DNA of 64,000 nucleotides from Sorangium cellulosum So ce56 (GTDB lineage: Bacteria > Myxococcota_A > Polyangia > Polyangiales > Polyangiaceae): the NCBI RefSeq assembly GCF_000067165.1, contig NC_010162.1:4112501-4176500 (forward strand). Reading direction: 5' to 3'. A model generated the notes under the pieces. That model ran no database searches. It worked only from the letters and a program-made list of their open reading frames with translations, and had not been told where the DNA came from. The position numbers were made by a program, and so were the translations under genes. Position 1 is the stretch's first letter; each line of letters opens with the position of its first letter. Positions 1 through 9,886 of this stretch are shown piece after piece.

Positions 1-696
1 TCCCACGTGGGCCCGCGGGAAGGCAAGCGCGGCTCGTCGCCGAGCCTTCCTCGTGAGCGATCCAGCGAACCGGTCGGCTCCGCCGGACGAGGATGGCAGG
101 CGCGCGGGACCGGGGCGCCATGAGCGTGGCGTGCGACGGAATCCACGCGGCGGGGCCAGCCACGCCGAGGCGGAATCGCGGGGCGGACGTCGTGCGGCCG
201 ACGTCGCGGACGTCGCCAAGGTCGAGCGAGGGGCAAATCGCGTCGAGCGTCGCGTGAGGCGAAGGCGCGCGTGGCGCACCACGGCACCGCGAACGCTGTC
301 CCGCGGCCGCCTGCGATTGCGTACGAGCGCGTGTGATTGCGTGCGGCTGCGTGCGGTTTCGTGCGGTCGCGGTACACGAGACGAGCGCGCGAGATGCGCG
401 GCTGAGATGCCTGAGGCGAATCGGGCGAACAGCGCGTGACCCTGCGAGGAACGCGCGAGGACGTGCGAGGACGACGTGAACCACAGCGGGGTGAACAGCC
501 GCGAACAGACGAAGAACAGCCGAAAAGGAGGCGCCGCGATGCCAGCGAGCGAAATTGCGATCGGAGAAAATTGTGTTCGGAGGAGGAAAGTGCTCGATTT
601 CTTGAAGCTGGACGAGCATCCTGGTGTACGGTAGGAGGCTGACTATTCCGTTGGTTAACGCGGGTCATCGGATATCCGGGAGATCAAGTCGAGCGC
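1..696. other. No supportable gene
   Basis: Open frames here are explained by the GC bias. The two plus-strand frames (53-439 and 436-642) are Arg/Gly/Ala-rich, have no domain-like pattern and no convincing ribosome site. Around 300-380 the DNA is a loose direct repetition of short gtgcg/gattgcg units. The end of the stretch probably carries the promoter of the gene starting near 697, but I cannot point to clear hexamers. Confidence 0.5.
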
Positions 697-2898
697 ATGA
701 CCACGACCAACGGACGACAGGCGGGGCGGGAGCATCCTGCAGATGAGGAGCAAGGTCGGGTGACACGCGAATCGGGAGGCATGGCGAGCAGTGATGATGC
801 TGAGCTCGACGAGTCGCCGAGGCGGCTCGACGCCATCCTCCGCGCCCTCCCAGAGTCGGAGCTCAAGGGCCTCATCACCCGCATGGGGATCCGTATCGAC
901 GCCGCGAAGCGCATCGACGCGCCTTCTCAGGCGGCGCGGGCGCTGGTCGGCCTCCCCGACGTGCGCGACCCGTCGCGGCTCCCGACCGCCAGCCGCGAGC
1001 TGCTCCATCGCATCGCCGAGGCGGGCGGCGTGCTCGTCGTCCCCTCGCTCCCGGCCGGCCTCGAGCCGCTCATCGCCCGTGGCGTCGTCTACGCGCGCAA
1101 GACCGACGAGGGCATCGAGCTCGTGCTCCCTGCGGCGTTCCTCGTCCAGCTGAAGAGCTGGGAGAGCGAGGACCCCCGGGCGATCAGGGCGCTGCTCGCG
1201 CAGGCGCCCTTCGAGACGATGAGCGCGATCGCGACGCACTATCTCGGCCGCCCGGCCACGCCGCCCATCGCGCTGTCCCTCGAGAACGCGTGGGAGACGC
1301 TGAGCGATCCGGAGCGGCTCCGCGAGGAGATCGATCGCCTCGCGCCCGTCGAGCGCCGCCTGCTCGAGTCCATCGAGGCCGTCGGCGGCGAGGTGGACAC
1401 GCAGGAGCTTCTCGATCTGGAGCGGGAGCCGATGCGCCTGCGCAGCGCGAGCGGGGTGACGGCGAGCCGCCGCGGCGCGGGCTTCGCGCTCGAGCGCCGC
1501 GCCTTCCTCATCCCGATCCATCCGAACCGGCACGTCGTGCCGACCGAGGTGGCCGCCATCGTCGGCGCGGATCGCCGCCGGATGCGCGAGAAGCGGCGCG
1601 AGCAGATCCGGTCGTTCGTCCTGGAGGAGGATCACGCCCCGCGGCGCGCTCGCTTCGCCTCGGATCCCGGGATGCTCGCGCTGGCGCTCGCGTACTGCGT
1701 GCGCGAGCCCGGCAGCGACGTGCGCCCCGGCGTCGGGACGCCGCGGTCGCTGCTCGTCCGGCTCGCGCAGCGCTTCGGGCGGGACGTCGAGGGCGTCGCG
1801 CTCGTCGCGGCGCTGTCGCGCGCCGTCGGGCTCTGGGACGCATCGGCCGCGTCGCCGGCGACGCCGCCCGGCTCGCTCCAGGTGCAGGAGCTGACGCCGC
1901 TCCTGTTCACGACGTGGCGCCGCGGCGGCGCGTGGGATGAAGCGCGCGCCGAGCGGGAAGTGCTCCGGGTCGCGTCGGACAACCGCGACGCGAGCCCCAT
2001 CGGCGCGCTCCGAGAGATGGTGCTCGACGCGCTGCACGACCTCGGCGAGGGCCGCTGGGTCCCCTGGCAGTCGCTGCAGGGCTACCTGGCGGCGGACGAG
2101 CGCATCGCCGGGGTCGAGCGGCTGGTCCGTCGCTGGGCCGAGCGCGCCTCGGTCGAGGCGCCGGAGGTCCCCGACATCACGCGGCGGATCGCGCTGGAGT
2201 CGCTGCCGGCGCTCGGGATCATCGATCTCGGCGGGGCCGAGGACGTGGCCAGCGCGGAGCTGGCGCTCCGGCTGACGCCGCGCGGGCGAGCGCTCCTCGC
2301 GGGCTCCGCGCCGAGCTCGGACAACAGCAAGAGCAAGTTCGTCGAGGCGCACGCGCTGCGCGTCGGCCTGAGCGCCAAGGTCGCTGCCGTGCTCGGGCTC
2401 TCGTCGTTCGCCGAGATCGGCCGCGTCGGCGATCAGGTCGATCTCCTGCTCACGCCGCCGTCGATCGCGCGCGCGCTGTCGGTAGGCCTCGACAGCGACG
2501 CCCTGCGCTCTCGCATCGAGGCGGTCGCGCCGCTGCCGGACACCATCTCGCGCATGCTCATCCAGGCGAGCGTCGTCATCGGCAAGGCGAGCTTCGTCGG
2601 CGCCTCCGGCTTCCTCTGGATCGAGGATCCCGAGATCCGCGAGCTGCTCCGCACGCGGAGGCCGGCGGCCGAGATGTTCGTCGATCCGTCACCCCCCTCG
2701 GGCTTGCTGATCGAGGCGGGGGTCGATCTGGAGCGGCTCATCCGTCGCTGCCGCGCACTCGGCGTCGAGATCGAGGCCGATCTCGGCAACCTCAAGGCGA
2801 CGCGGCAAACCCCGGCGCACGGCACCGAGGGACCGCACCGGACCTCCTCGACGGCGAACATGCGCCGATCCCGGACTCCGCCGGCGCGCACCCGTTGA
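697..2898 (+). CDS. Helicase-associated (XPB/Ssl2 N-terminal-like) domain protein
   Basis: Protein of 733 residues without any Walker A or DEAD/H motor motif. The C-terminal part (about residues 585-705) reads like the Helicase_C_3/XPB N-terminal-like domain found in bacterial helicase-associated proteins: an LP-x-T-x-SRML stretch, then GFLWIEDPEIRELL, then an SGLLIEAGVDLERLIRRCRALG ending. The middle is alpha-helical with an Arg-rich stretch (MREKRREQIR). Its role is unknown; DNA binding is an inference from the family name. The last ~35 residues are low-complexity and basic. Start is uncertain: ATG 697 has GGGAG about 14 bases upstream, whereas in-frame ATG 781 has GGGAGG only one base away. 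Similarity in style begins only after 781, so a 705-residue product is equally possible. Confidence 0.6.
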   Translation: MTTTNGRQAGREHPADEEQGRVTRESGGMASSDDAELDESPRRLDAILRALPESELKGLITRMGIRIDAAKRIDAPSQAARALVGLPDVRDPSRLPTASRELLHRIAEAGGVLVVPSLPAGLEPLIARGVVYARKTDEGIELVLPAAFLVQLKSWESEDPRAIRALLAQAPFETMSAIATHYLGRPATPPIALSLENAWETLSDPERLREEIDRLAPVERRLLESIEAVGGEVDTQELLDLEREPMRLRSASGVTASRRGAGFALERRAFLIPIHPNRHVVPTEVAAIVGADRRRMREKRREQIRSFVLEEDHAPRRARFASDPGMLALALAYCVREPGSDVRPGVGTPRSLLVRLAQRFGRDVEGVALVAALSRAVGLWDASAASPATPPGSLQVQELTPLLFTTWRRGGAWDEARAEREVLRVASDNRDASPIGALREMVLDALHDLGEGRWVPWQSLQGYLAADERIAGVERLVRRWAERASVEAPEVPDITRRIALESLPALGIIDLGGAEDVASAELALRLTPRGRALLAGSAPSSDNSKSKFVEAHALRVGLSAKVAAVLGLSSFAEIGRVGDQVDLLLTPPSIARALSVGLDSDALRSRIEAVAPLPDTISRMLIQASVVIGKASFVGASGFLWIEDPEIRELLRTRRPAAEMFVDPSPPSGLLIEAGVDLERLIRRCRALGVEIEADLGNLKATRQTPAHGTEGPHRTSSTANMRRSRTPPARTR

Positions 2899-3180
2899 GC
2901 CCGCTGTCAACCGGTATCGAGAGGCCACGAGCGCGGGCGGACCGCTGAGCCGAACCTGAAGGAACGGCCCGGCGGTCATCGGCGCTCACAAACGCACTGC
3001 AGGGGCGCTTCGTCCGCGGTGCGGCGGTGCGTGAGGCGCGCAGGCTGACCCTGGGCTGCGCTTGATTCCGCCTGTTCCGCGCCCGGGTCCCACCTGGGAG
3101 GCGGTTTTTCGCAGCTCTTTGCATTCCTGCGGCGTGAGGGGAATCGCTTCGGAGAAGCGCGACGTGTATACCTTAGCTCG

Positions 3181-4902
3181 ATGGCGCCCTCCTCTGGTGA
3201 GCCGGACTCGACCGAAGGAGAAGTCTCGGTCGGCCCGGAGACGGCTGCGTTTCCGCTCGGCCCGGGGGAACCGAAGGCTGACAACGTCTACACGATCGCG
3301 CCTGGCACCGTCATTGCGCGCAAGTACCGCGTCGAGCGCACGATCGGCCGTGGAGGCATGGGCCTCGTGGTCGAGGCGCTGCACCTCGATCTCGATACGC
3401 GTGTCGCCATCAAGTTCCTGCTCCCGGAGTTCATGTCGTACACCGAGGCGTCGGAGCGGTTCATGCGCGAGGCGCGTACGGTCGCCAAGCTGCAGACGCA
3501 CCACGTCGTGCGCGTGCTCGACGTGGCCGCCCTCGACAGCGGCGAGCCGTACATGGTGATGGAGCTGCTCGACGGCGTGGACCTCGCGGGCCACGCCGCC
3601 GAGGCGGGCACGCTCGCGATCGGCGAGTGCATCGATCACATCGTCCAGGCGTGCGAGGCGCTCGCGGAGGCGCACGCGCTCGGGATCGTCCACCGCGATC
3701 TGAAGCCGGCGAACCTGTTCCTGACGAAGCGCCCGGACGGCGCGCCGCACATCAAGGTGCTCGACTTCGGCGTCTCGAAGATCCTCACCGGCGACACGGG
3801 CAACGTCTCGCTCACGCAGACGACCACGATCCTCGGATCCGCGCTGTACATGTCCCCCGAGCAGATGCGCTCCTCGAAGAGCGTCGATCCTCGCACCGAC
3901 ATCTACGCGCTCGGCGTGTGCCTCTTCGAGATCATCGGCGGCAGGCCGCCGTACGTCGCCGACAGCTTCCCCGAGCTGTGCGCGAAGATCTACACATCGC
4001 CGCCCGAGGCGCTCCAGGACCTCCGCCCCGAGGTGCCGGAGGGCCTCGTCGAGGTGATCGAGAAGTCGATCGCGCGCGAGCCGGAGGATCGCTTCCAGTC
4101 GATCGCGGAGTTCGTTCAGGCGCTCGCGCCGTACGCCGCTCCGGGCACGCGCACGACCATCGGCGCGATCCTTCGCCAGCACGCCGTGGAGCTCGACCTG
4201 CCTCCGCCGGCCTCGCGGACGGCCATGACGCGGACGTCGCGCGCCTCGCGCGCGAGCAGCGGCGGGCCGTCGGTGAGCGACAGGGGCGCGCGCACGGGCA
4301 GCTCTGCGCCTCCGGTGGAGGAAGAGGCCCCGCGCCGCGGGCGCACGCTGCTCTACGTGGGGGTCGGGGCGGTCGCCGTCCTCGTGGGCGCGTGGGGCGC
4401 GCTCCAGTTCCAGCGCAGCCGCTTCGCCGTGGGAGGGAGCGAGGCGACCGCCCCGGCGGACGCGCCTTCGTCAGCCGACACCGCGGCACCCGGCGCGCCG
4501 ACGGCGACGGCGCCTCAGGCGCCAGACACGGCCGCGATCCCGACGGTCGCTGCCCCTGCGGCCACCGCAGCGGCCGCTGACGCGGGCGCGAGCGTGGCGA
4601 GCGCGAGCGAGGTGGACGCAGGCGCATCGGATGCGGGCGTCAGCTCCACCGAGACAGCGGCGGACGCGGGGAGCGGGCCGTCCGCAGCGGGGACGACGTC
4701 GCCGAGCGCCAGCGCTGGCAAGCCGCCGCGCGCCGGCGCGGGCGGGCGAGGGCGCACGCGCCCAGCGGAGGCTGGGGGAGCTGCCGTGGATGCGCCGGCG
4801 GCGCCGCGCGCCGTCACGCCGACCGTGAACGACGATCTCTCGCTGGAGACATGCACCGCCACGATGCCGGACGGCTCCAAGAAGGTCGTCCCCTGCAAGT
4901 GA
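3181..4902 (+). CDS. Ser/Thr protein kinase, single-pass membrane
   Basis: Hanks-type kinase of 573 residues. The kinase domain spans about 48-320: Gly loop GRGGMG, catalytic Lys in VAIKF (K78), catalytic loop HRDLKPAN (H171) and DFG at 195, so all key residues are present. A Ser/Arg-rich linker (345-385) leads to one transmembrane segment (about 388-406). The outside tail of some 165 residues is Ala/Asp/Pro-rich low complexity and ends in a small two-Cys module (ETCTATMPDGSKKVVPCK). The layout is kinase inside, sensor outside, as in other myxobacterial kinases, but the tail shows no recognisable ligand domain. It stands alone, 280 bases after the preceding gene, and no Shine-Dalgarno is visible at the ATG. 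Substrates are unknown. Confidence 0.93.
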   Translation: MAPSSGEPDSTEGEVSVGPETAAFPLGPGEPKADNVYTIAPGTVIARKYRVERTIGRGGMGLVVEALHLDLDTRVAIKFLLPEFMSYTEASERFMREARTVAKLQTHHVVRVLDVAALDSGEPYMVMELLDGVDLAGHAAEAGTLAIGECIDHIVQACEALAEAHALGIVHRDLKPANLFLTKRPDGAPHIKVLDFGVSKILTGDTGNVSLTQTTTILGSALYMSPEQMRSSKSVDPRTDIYALGVCLFEIIGGRPPYVADSFPELCAKIYTSPPEALQDLRPEVPEGLVEVIEKSIAREPEDRFQSIAEFVQALAPYAAPGTRTTIGAILRQHAVELDLPPPASRTAMTRTSRASRASSGGPSVSDRGARTGSSAPPVEEEAPRRGRTLLYVGVGAVAVLVGAWGALQFQRSRFAVGGSEATAPADAPSSADTAAPGAPTATAPQAPDTAAIPTVAAPAATAAAADAGASVASASEVDAGASDAGVSSTETAADAGSGPSAAGTTSPSASAGKPPRAGAGGRGRTRPAEAGGAAVDAPAAPRAVTPTVNDDLSLETCTATMPDGSKKVVPCK

Positions 4903-4941
4903 CGCGCGCCGGGCCGCCCGTGCGCGGCGGGGGCTCTCCGG

Positions 4942-5625
4942 TCACGCCGGGATCGCGGCCGGATCGCCGAGGATCGCGCCGGTGAAGCTGGGGCGCAGGT
5001 AGAAGCCGCGCGGCAGCGCGGCGATCATCTCCCCGTCGCGTCCGAACGCGAGCGTCCGCGAGCGCCCGCTCGCGGCCTTCGGCCGCACCTGGAGCCAGCG
5101 CCCCGCGTGCGCGGTGAGCGCCTCGACGGCGCCGATGCCGATGAGCCCCATCAGGTCCTCGAAATCGGCGCGCAGGACGCGCTCCTGCGCGTCCGTCGGC
5201 CGCCAGAGCCGCGGGGCGCCCAGCCGTCGCTCCTCGCTCGGCCGGCCCGGAGCGGCGATGATCGGGACCCAGAGCACACAGGCGAGCTTCGCGCGAGCGC
5301 GCGACGTCTCCCACTCCGCACGATCGGCGTCCGACAGCGAGATCGAGCAGACGAACGTCGACTCCTGCGGCGCCCCGGTGACCTCGACGGGGATCGTCTT
5401 GAGCTCGATCCCGAGGTGGGGAAAATCGGGCCTCGACGTCGAGCCGGCCGTCGCGCCGAGCGCGCGCTCGACGAGCGCGCCGGCGGCGCCCTTCGTGCGC
5501 ACGCCGCCTCGGGGCACGGCGCAACCGAGCGCGCGTGCGAGATCGGCGAGCGTCAGACCGGCGAGCGCGGCCGCCCGGCACCGGAGCTCGGCCTCGTCGC
5601 GAGGCGGTTTCAGCGCAGAGATCAA
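4942..5625 (-). CDS. mutH: DNA mismatch repair endonuclease MutH
   Basis: 227 residues, the usual MutH size (E. coli 229). MutH nicks the unmethylated strand at hemimethylated GATC after MutS/MutL recognise a mismatch. The metal-binding signature D-x6-E-x-K is intact: D67 in RPDFP, E74 and K76 in GIELKTIP. E53 of LVERALGA matches the other active-site Glu. Further family blocks are TFVCSISL, WETS-x2-RAKLACVLWVP, ERRLGAPRLW, DFEDLMGLIGIGAVEALTA, LQVRPKAA and LPRGFYLRPSFTGAIL. Similarity to the enterobacterial protein runs from the PP-x-DEAEL start to the end. The start codon is TTG (no in-frame ATG/GTG fits), preceded by AAGGGC. No mutS, mutL or dam lies nearby. Sau3AI-like restriction enzymes share the fold but are longer. 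Confidence 0.9.
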   Translation of the reverse strand: MISALKPPRDEAELRCRAAALAGLTLADLARALGCAVPRGGVRTKGAAGALVERALGATAGSTSRPDFPHLGIELKTIPVEVTGAPQESTFVCSISLSDADRAEWETSRARAKLACVLWVPIIAAPGRPSEERRLGAPRLWRPTDAQERVLRADFEDLMGLIGIGAVEALTAHAGRWLQVRPKAASGRSRTLAFGRDGEMIAALPRGFYLRPSFTGAILGDPAAIPA

Positions 5626-5843
5626 CGACGCCGCCCTTAGAGCATCGCGGGGCGCGACTCCAGCGCTCAGCCGCGATCGAGAAAGGTTGGCCGCCGGGGT
5701 GCGCCGGGACGTCGATGGGGATCGAGCAGCGCTGACCCGGGGGCCATGGCGGCCTGATACGCGGCCCCCCCGAACGCGCCGCCGAGAAACAACCTACTGC
5801 TTAAATCCTTCTTTGAGCCGACAGGATTCAGAGGAAAAACGCA

Positions 5844-8800
5844 TCAGGAATTTCCTGTATGGACTTTCCGAGGTCCACCGGTGCCGGGCCTGGCAGCCCG
5901 CTCGTCGTCGAGCGGCCATCTCAGGTCAGCGAGCTGGCCGGTGATCCGCAGCAGCATTTCCCTCAGGGAGGAGGCGGTCGCGCGATCGTTCGGGTTGTGT
6001 CGTAAACAGGCATACATGAACGCCGCGATGTCGGCGGTCCTCGGATCGTCGGCGATGCGCTTGATCGGCGCAGGGAGCCCGTCGTGCGTGACGTGCGCCG
6101 TGATGAGCGCGACCTCGGTGGGCGCGTCGAACAGCGTCTTGCCGGTGAGGATCTCGTAGGCGAGGCAGCCGAAGCTGTAGATGTCGGCCGTGAGCGGGGT
6201 GGGCGTGACCCCGGCGGGGACGACGCCCCAGATCTCCGGGGCGCCGTAGCAACCGGTGGCGCAGCCAGGGCGGATGTGGCGGCCGGCGAGGCCGAAATCG
6301 ACGAGCACGGGCTCGCGTCCCCCGCGCAGGATCACGTTCGTCGGCTTGATGTCGAGGTGCCCGACGCCGACGGCGTGCATGGCTTCCAGCCCGGCGAGGA
6401 CGCCGTCGAGCAGCGCCACCGCGCTCCGCGAGGTGAGGCCTCGAGCGTCGAGCAGCTTGTCGCAGCGGATGCCCTCGATGAGCTCCATCACGAGGATCGG
6501 CTTGGGGCGGGCGCCCGCGTCGAACGTGACGAAGCGGGCGAGGTTCGGGTGATCGGGCAGCGAGAGCAGCGCGCCCGCCTCCTCCCGGAACAGGCGGAGG
6601 AAGTCGGCCTCCGAGACGCTCCTGGCCGCCGTGTGATCGTACTCCGGCACCTTGAGGGCGAAGCGCTCCGCCGACGGATCGTGTCGTTCCTCGGTGCGGG
6701 TGACGACGAACACCGTCCCCAGCGAGCCGCCGCCGAGCTGGCGGTGCACGTAGAAGCCGCCGAGCGTGCGCCGGCTCGGAAGCCACGCGGGCAGCGGCTG
6801 CTCGGGCAGGGCGACCCCGCTCGGCGCGCTCTGCCGCCGGACCGGGAGCAGCAGGACGCGCGGCACGACGAGGGCGACCACATCGGCGAGCGCGCTCGGG
6901 ATGCTCGCGCGCGCGGCCGAGACGAGCGCCTCGATCGGCGCGGCGACGCTCGGCTCCGCGTCGCCTTCCTCCTGCAGCGCGACCTCGATGGCGAGGCGCA
7001 GCGGCTCGGTCGCGCCGGAGGGCGCGGAGGCCGGGTGCTCCCCGCAGCGCCGGCGCGCGCCCGCGGTCAACTGGGCGAGGCGCGTCAGGGCCTCCTCGAG
7101 GGCGGCGAGCGGCGAGGCGTCCGCGTCGCCGTCACCCGCGCCGGTCAGCGCGCTGAGCGCGCGGGCCGCGTTGATCGCTCCGAGCGCGCGCGAGAGGCGG
7201 GCGAGCGCGCCCCGCACGATCTCCGTGCGCTGCGACGCGCCCGCAGGGAGCGCCGTGACGAGCGCCTCGACGGCGGCGATGCGCTCGAGCGCCACGCGCG
7301 CGCGCTCCGCCTCGGCGAGCTCCGCGTCGAGGCCGCCTTGCCGGGTCGACCGGCGCGACGCCGCGGCGTCGCTCTCCGGCGCGCGCGCGCGGGCGCCGCC
7401 GTCGCGCCCGCCGCGCGCGAACCGCGCGTAGGCGCGCAGCAGCTGGGCGACGTCCGGGTGCATGCTCGCCTGACCGAGCACGTCGAGGTCGTCGGGGTCG
7501 CCGCCGCGCATCGCCGCGTGCAAGAAGATGTCGGCCGCGTCGGCGGCGCCTTCGCGCACGAGCGCGTCGAGGCCGCGGGCGACCGAGGCGGCGATGGCGC
7601 GGCGGAGCGACGAGCCGCGCTCGGCGCGCAGCCGGTCGAGCAGCACGCCGATGGCGCCCGTCCAGCGGGCGAGCACCCGCGCCTTGAGCTCGGGCTCGCT
7701 GCCGAAGTCGGTGCTCTCGCCGTCGATCAGGTGGATGAGCGCGCGCAGGTTGCGCTGGTGCACGGTGACGTGCAGGGGCGGCGAGGCGCTCGCCCGGGCG
7801 GCGGTCCCCTCGGCGCGGAGCAGCCAGCGGGCGAGCCGCTCGTCGAGATCGTCGAGGGACGCGACCCCGGTCGCGTCCTCGCTCGGCCGCCGGTTCAGGA
7901 GGAGGAGGCTCTTCAGCAGGCCGGAGCCGAGCAGCTCGGCGTCCAGCTCGCGCACGAGCCCCACCGCGGCCCTGCGCGCTGCGGTGCTCTGCGCGTCGTC
8001 GTGCTCGCGGAGCTCGATCTCCTCGAGCGCGCCCACCACCTCGGTCGCGAGCGCGTAGGCCTCGAGCGCGCGGCCGTGCGCGTCGCGCGGGCCGGTCTCG
8101 ACGAACGCCGCGACGGCGCTGTCGAGCGCGCCCCGCAGCAGCGCCACCCCGGCGCTGTCCATCGAGAGGTCGCGGTGGATGACGCGCGCCAGCGCCGCGA
8201 GCCCGTCGTCGCGCACGTGCGCGCTGGGCGGGGCCTCGAGCGCGTCCTCGAGCGCGCGGGCGCAGCGCGCCGCGGCGCGGGCGCCGAGCGGCTCGCCGCG
8301 GCTCATCACGCCGCGCAGCTCGCGCCGGAGCTCGACGATCGCCTCGGCGGTCGCCATCGGGGACGTGCGCGCGATCTCGTCGAGCAGCGCGTCGGCGGCC
8401 TCAGGCTCCGCGTCGGCCGCGACGGGGAGCCCCCAGGCCATCGCGGTGGCGATGCCCGGGTCCGCGGCGAGCAGCGGGCTCCGGAGGAGCTCGATCGCGC
8501 GTCCGAGCGCGCCGTCCGGATCCACGGCGATGCTCGCGGCCAGCGACGCCGCGCCGCGCCGCCACTCGGTGGGGGAGAGATCCTGGGCGAGCAGCGCGCG
8601 CACCTCCTCGGCGAAGTCGGGCAGCACCCCGGCGAGCAGCCCTCGCGCCGCGGCGACGTGGCGCCACACGAGCGGCTCGCGATCGGCGAGGAGCGTCTGC
8701 CAGGCGAGCGCGATCCCGTCGGCGCTGCGGTCGAGGTCGCGCCGCCGCCCGTCGCCGACGTTGCGGAACAGCCGGAGCGGGAGGTCGTCGCCCTGCATGG

Positions 8801-9395
8801 CCCGGCGGGTCGCCTCGCGGGCGGCGCGCTCGAGCAGGCGCGCGGCGAGCCGTCGCTCCGGGAGCGAGCCGGTCGACGGCGCGGCGATCCAGTCGCGCGA
8901 CAGCTCGCGCCGCGAGGCGAGCAGGAGCGCGAGCGGTTCGACCGGGATGTCGGTGCCGGCGGGGAGCCAGAGCGAGAGCATCACGCGCGCGCGGATCCCT
9001 GCCCCGGACAGGCCGCGGGCCGAGCCGGCCGCCATGCGCGTCGCGAGGGCGACGAACGTCGCTGCGTTGCCGGCGTAGAGCTGTCCGAGGACGCGCCTGC
9101 CCAGCTCGCGCCGCTCCGGCCCGAGCGGGAGCGCCCCGGCGATCTCGTAGAGCGCCACGCTCGCCGCGGCCGGCGCGAGCCAGCTCAGATCGTCGAGCAG
9201 CCCGTCGGCCATGGCGGTCTGGACGCTCCGGAGCAGGCCATCCGGGCTGAGGGAGTCGAGCGGGGTCGATCCATCGAGCGCATCGACCAGCGCCAGCGAG
9301 GCGATCGTCTGCCGGAAGAGCGCGCGCCGGACGTTCGGGTCGTCGTGGGACGTGAGGTCGACGAGCCCTTCGAGGTATTCCGCGCGCGGTCGCAT
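5844..9395 (-). CDS. Giant Ser/Thr kinase with C-terminal kinase domain
   Basis: 1183 residues starting at the MRPRAEYLEG methionine; an upstream ATG at 9506 would add 37 unlikely residues. Residues 1 to about 870 are alpha-helical, Ala/Leu/Arg-rich and without a recognised domain, HEAT-like in feel. The kinase domain fills about 875-1165: Gly loop GGGSLG, Lys in FALKVPEYD, catalytic loop HLDIKPTN (about 1013) and DFGLAGRH. The canonical HRD Arg is replaced by Leu, so this is a non-RD kinase that would not need activation-loop phosphorylation in the usual way; catalytic Asp, Asn and DFG remain. The P+1 region reads CYGAPEIWG instead of the usual APE-Q. No transmembrane segment or signal peptide is visible, so it is probably cytoplasmic. 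The N-terminal solenoid is the likely partner-binding part (inference). Confidence 0.88.
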   Translation of the reverse strand: MRPRAEYLEGLVDLTSHDDPNVRRALFRQTIASLALVDALDGSTPLDSLSPDGLLRSVQTAMADGLLDDLSWLAPAAASVALYEIAGALPLGPERRELGRRVLGQLYAGNAATFVALATRMAAGSARGLSGAGIRARVMLSLWLPAGTDIPVEPLALLLASRRELSRDWIAAPSTGSLPERRLAARLLERAAREATRRAMQGDDLPLRLFRNVGDGRRRDLDRSADGIALAWQTLLADREPLVWRHVAAARGLLAGVLPDFAEEVRALLAQDLSPTEWRRGAASLAASIAVDPDGALGRAIELLRSPLLAADPGIATAMAWGLPVAADAEPEAADALLDEIARTSPMATAEAIVELRRELRGVMSRGEPLGARAAARCARALEDALEAPPSAHVRDDGLAALARVIHRDLSMDSAGVALLRGALDSAVAAFVETGPRDAHGRALEAYALATEVVGALEEIELREHDDAQSTAARRAAVGLVRELDAELLGSGLLKSLLLLNRRPSEDATGVASLDDLDERLARWLLRAEGTAARASASPPLHVTVHQRNLRALIHLIDGESTDFGSEPELKARVLARWTGAIGVLLDRLRAERGSSLRRAIAASVARGLDALVREGAADAADIFLHAAMRGGDPDDLDVLGQASMHPDVAQLLRAYARFARGGRDGGARARAPESDAAASRRSTRQGGLDAELAEAERARVALERIAAVEALVTALPAGASQRTEIVRGALARLSRALGAINAARALSALTGAGDGDADASPLAALEEALTRLAQLTAGARRRCGEHPASAPSGATEPLRLAIEVALQEEGDAEPSVAAPIEALVSAARASIPSALADVVALVVPRVLLLPVRRQSAPSGVALPEQPLPAWLPSRRTLGGFYVHRQLGGGSLGTVFVVTRTEERHDPSAERFALKVPEYDHTAARSVSEADFLRLFREEAGALLSLPDHPNLARFVTFDAGARPKPILVMELIEGIRCDKLLDARGLTSRSAVALLDGVLAGLEAMHAVGVGHLDIKPTNVILRGGREPVLVDFGLAGRHIRPGCATGCYGAPEIWGVVPAGVTPTPLTADIYSFGCLAYEILTGKTLFDAPTEVALITAHVTHDGLPAPIKRIADDPRTADIAAFMYACLRHNPNDRATASSLREMLLRITGQLADLRWPLDDERAARPGTGGPRKVHTGNS

Positions 9396-9886
9396 CGGCA
9401 AGTTGCGCAGTCTAGCGCGCCGACGCGCCGGCCCCCCTCCCACGCCGCAGCAATCCTCGCCCGTCATGGAACCTCCCACCTCGATCCGGAGCGCGTGCCG
9501 CTCCACATGGCTCCGAGAGAGCTACCTCCCCCTACGATGATCGGACCGGCCGGAGGCGCGCCCCCGCCCGCGCGCTCCGCCGCATCGCCCCGGCGAGCAC
9601 GACATGGCGGGGCGATGAACCAGCCCCGTTGGTGCTCGATCTCGTGCAGCAGCGGGTCCTCTCGCGTCCGGCCGCCTGGGCCGTCGGCGCGCACGTTGGG
9701 CAGATGGCGGAGCGCTCCACGCCGCGCCACGCGCGTCGAGGACGCAATCCACGCATCCTGCGCAACGCACCGCACCCCACGGACCGACTGGGTGGAAGTG
9801 GGCATCGAAGTGGGTTAAGCGGCAGCGCGTGCGGGGCCTCGTCGCCCCGCGTGTTCGCCGCGCGATGCCGCGGCCGAAGAGCTGGA
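9396..9886. other. Intergenic gap, no supportable gene
   Basis: Divergent intergenic region between the giant kinase (minus) and the PLP enzyme (plus). Short frames exist on both strands (for example 9464-9805 minus) but show only GC-driven composition. Promoters for both flanking genes should lie here; no clear hexamers are seen. Confidence 0.4.

Noticed and set aside
53..642. Two short plus-strand frames at the left end
   Set aside because: Arg-rich noise, no conserved pattern, no promoter or SD.
6084..9818. 1244-codon open frame on the plus strand opposite the giant kinase
   Set aside because: It is a GC-bias shadow: the kinase frame has all domain motifs, while this one is Arg/Gly/Ala repeats with no domain.
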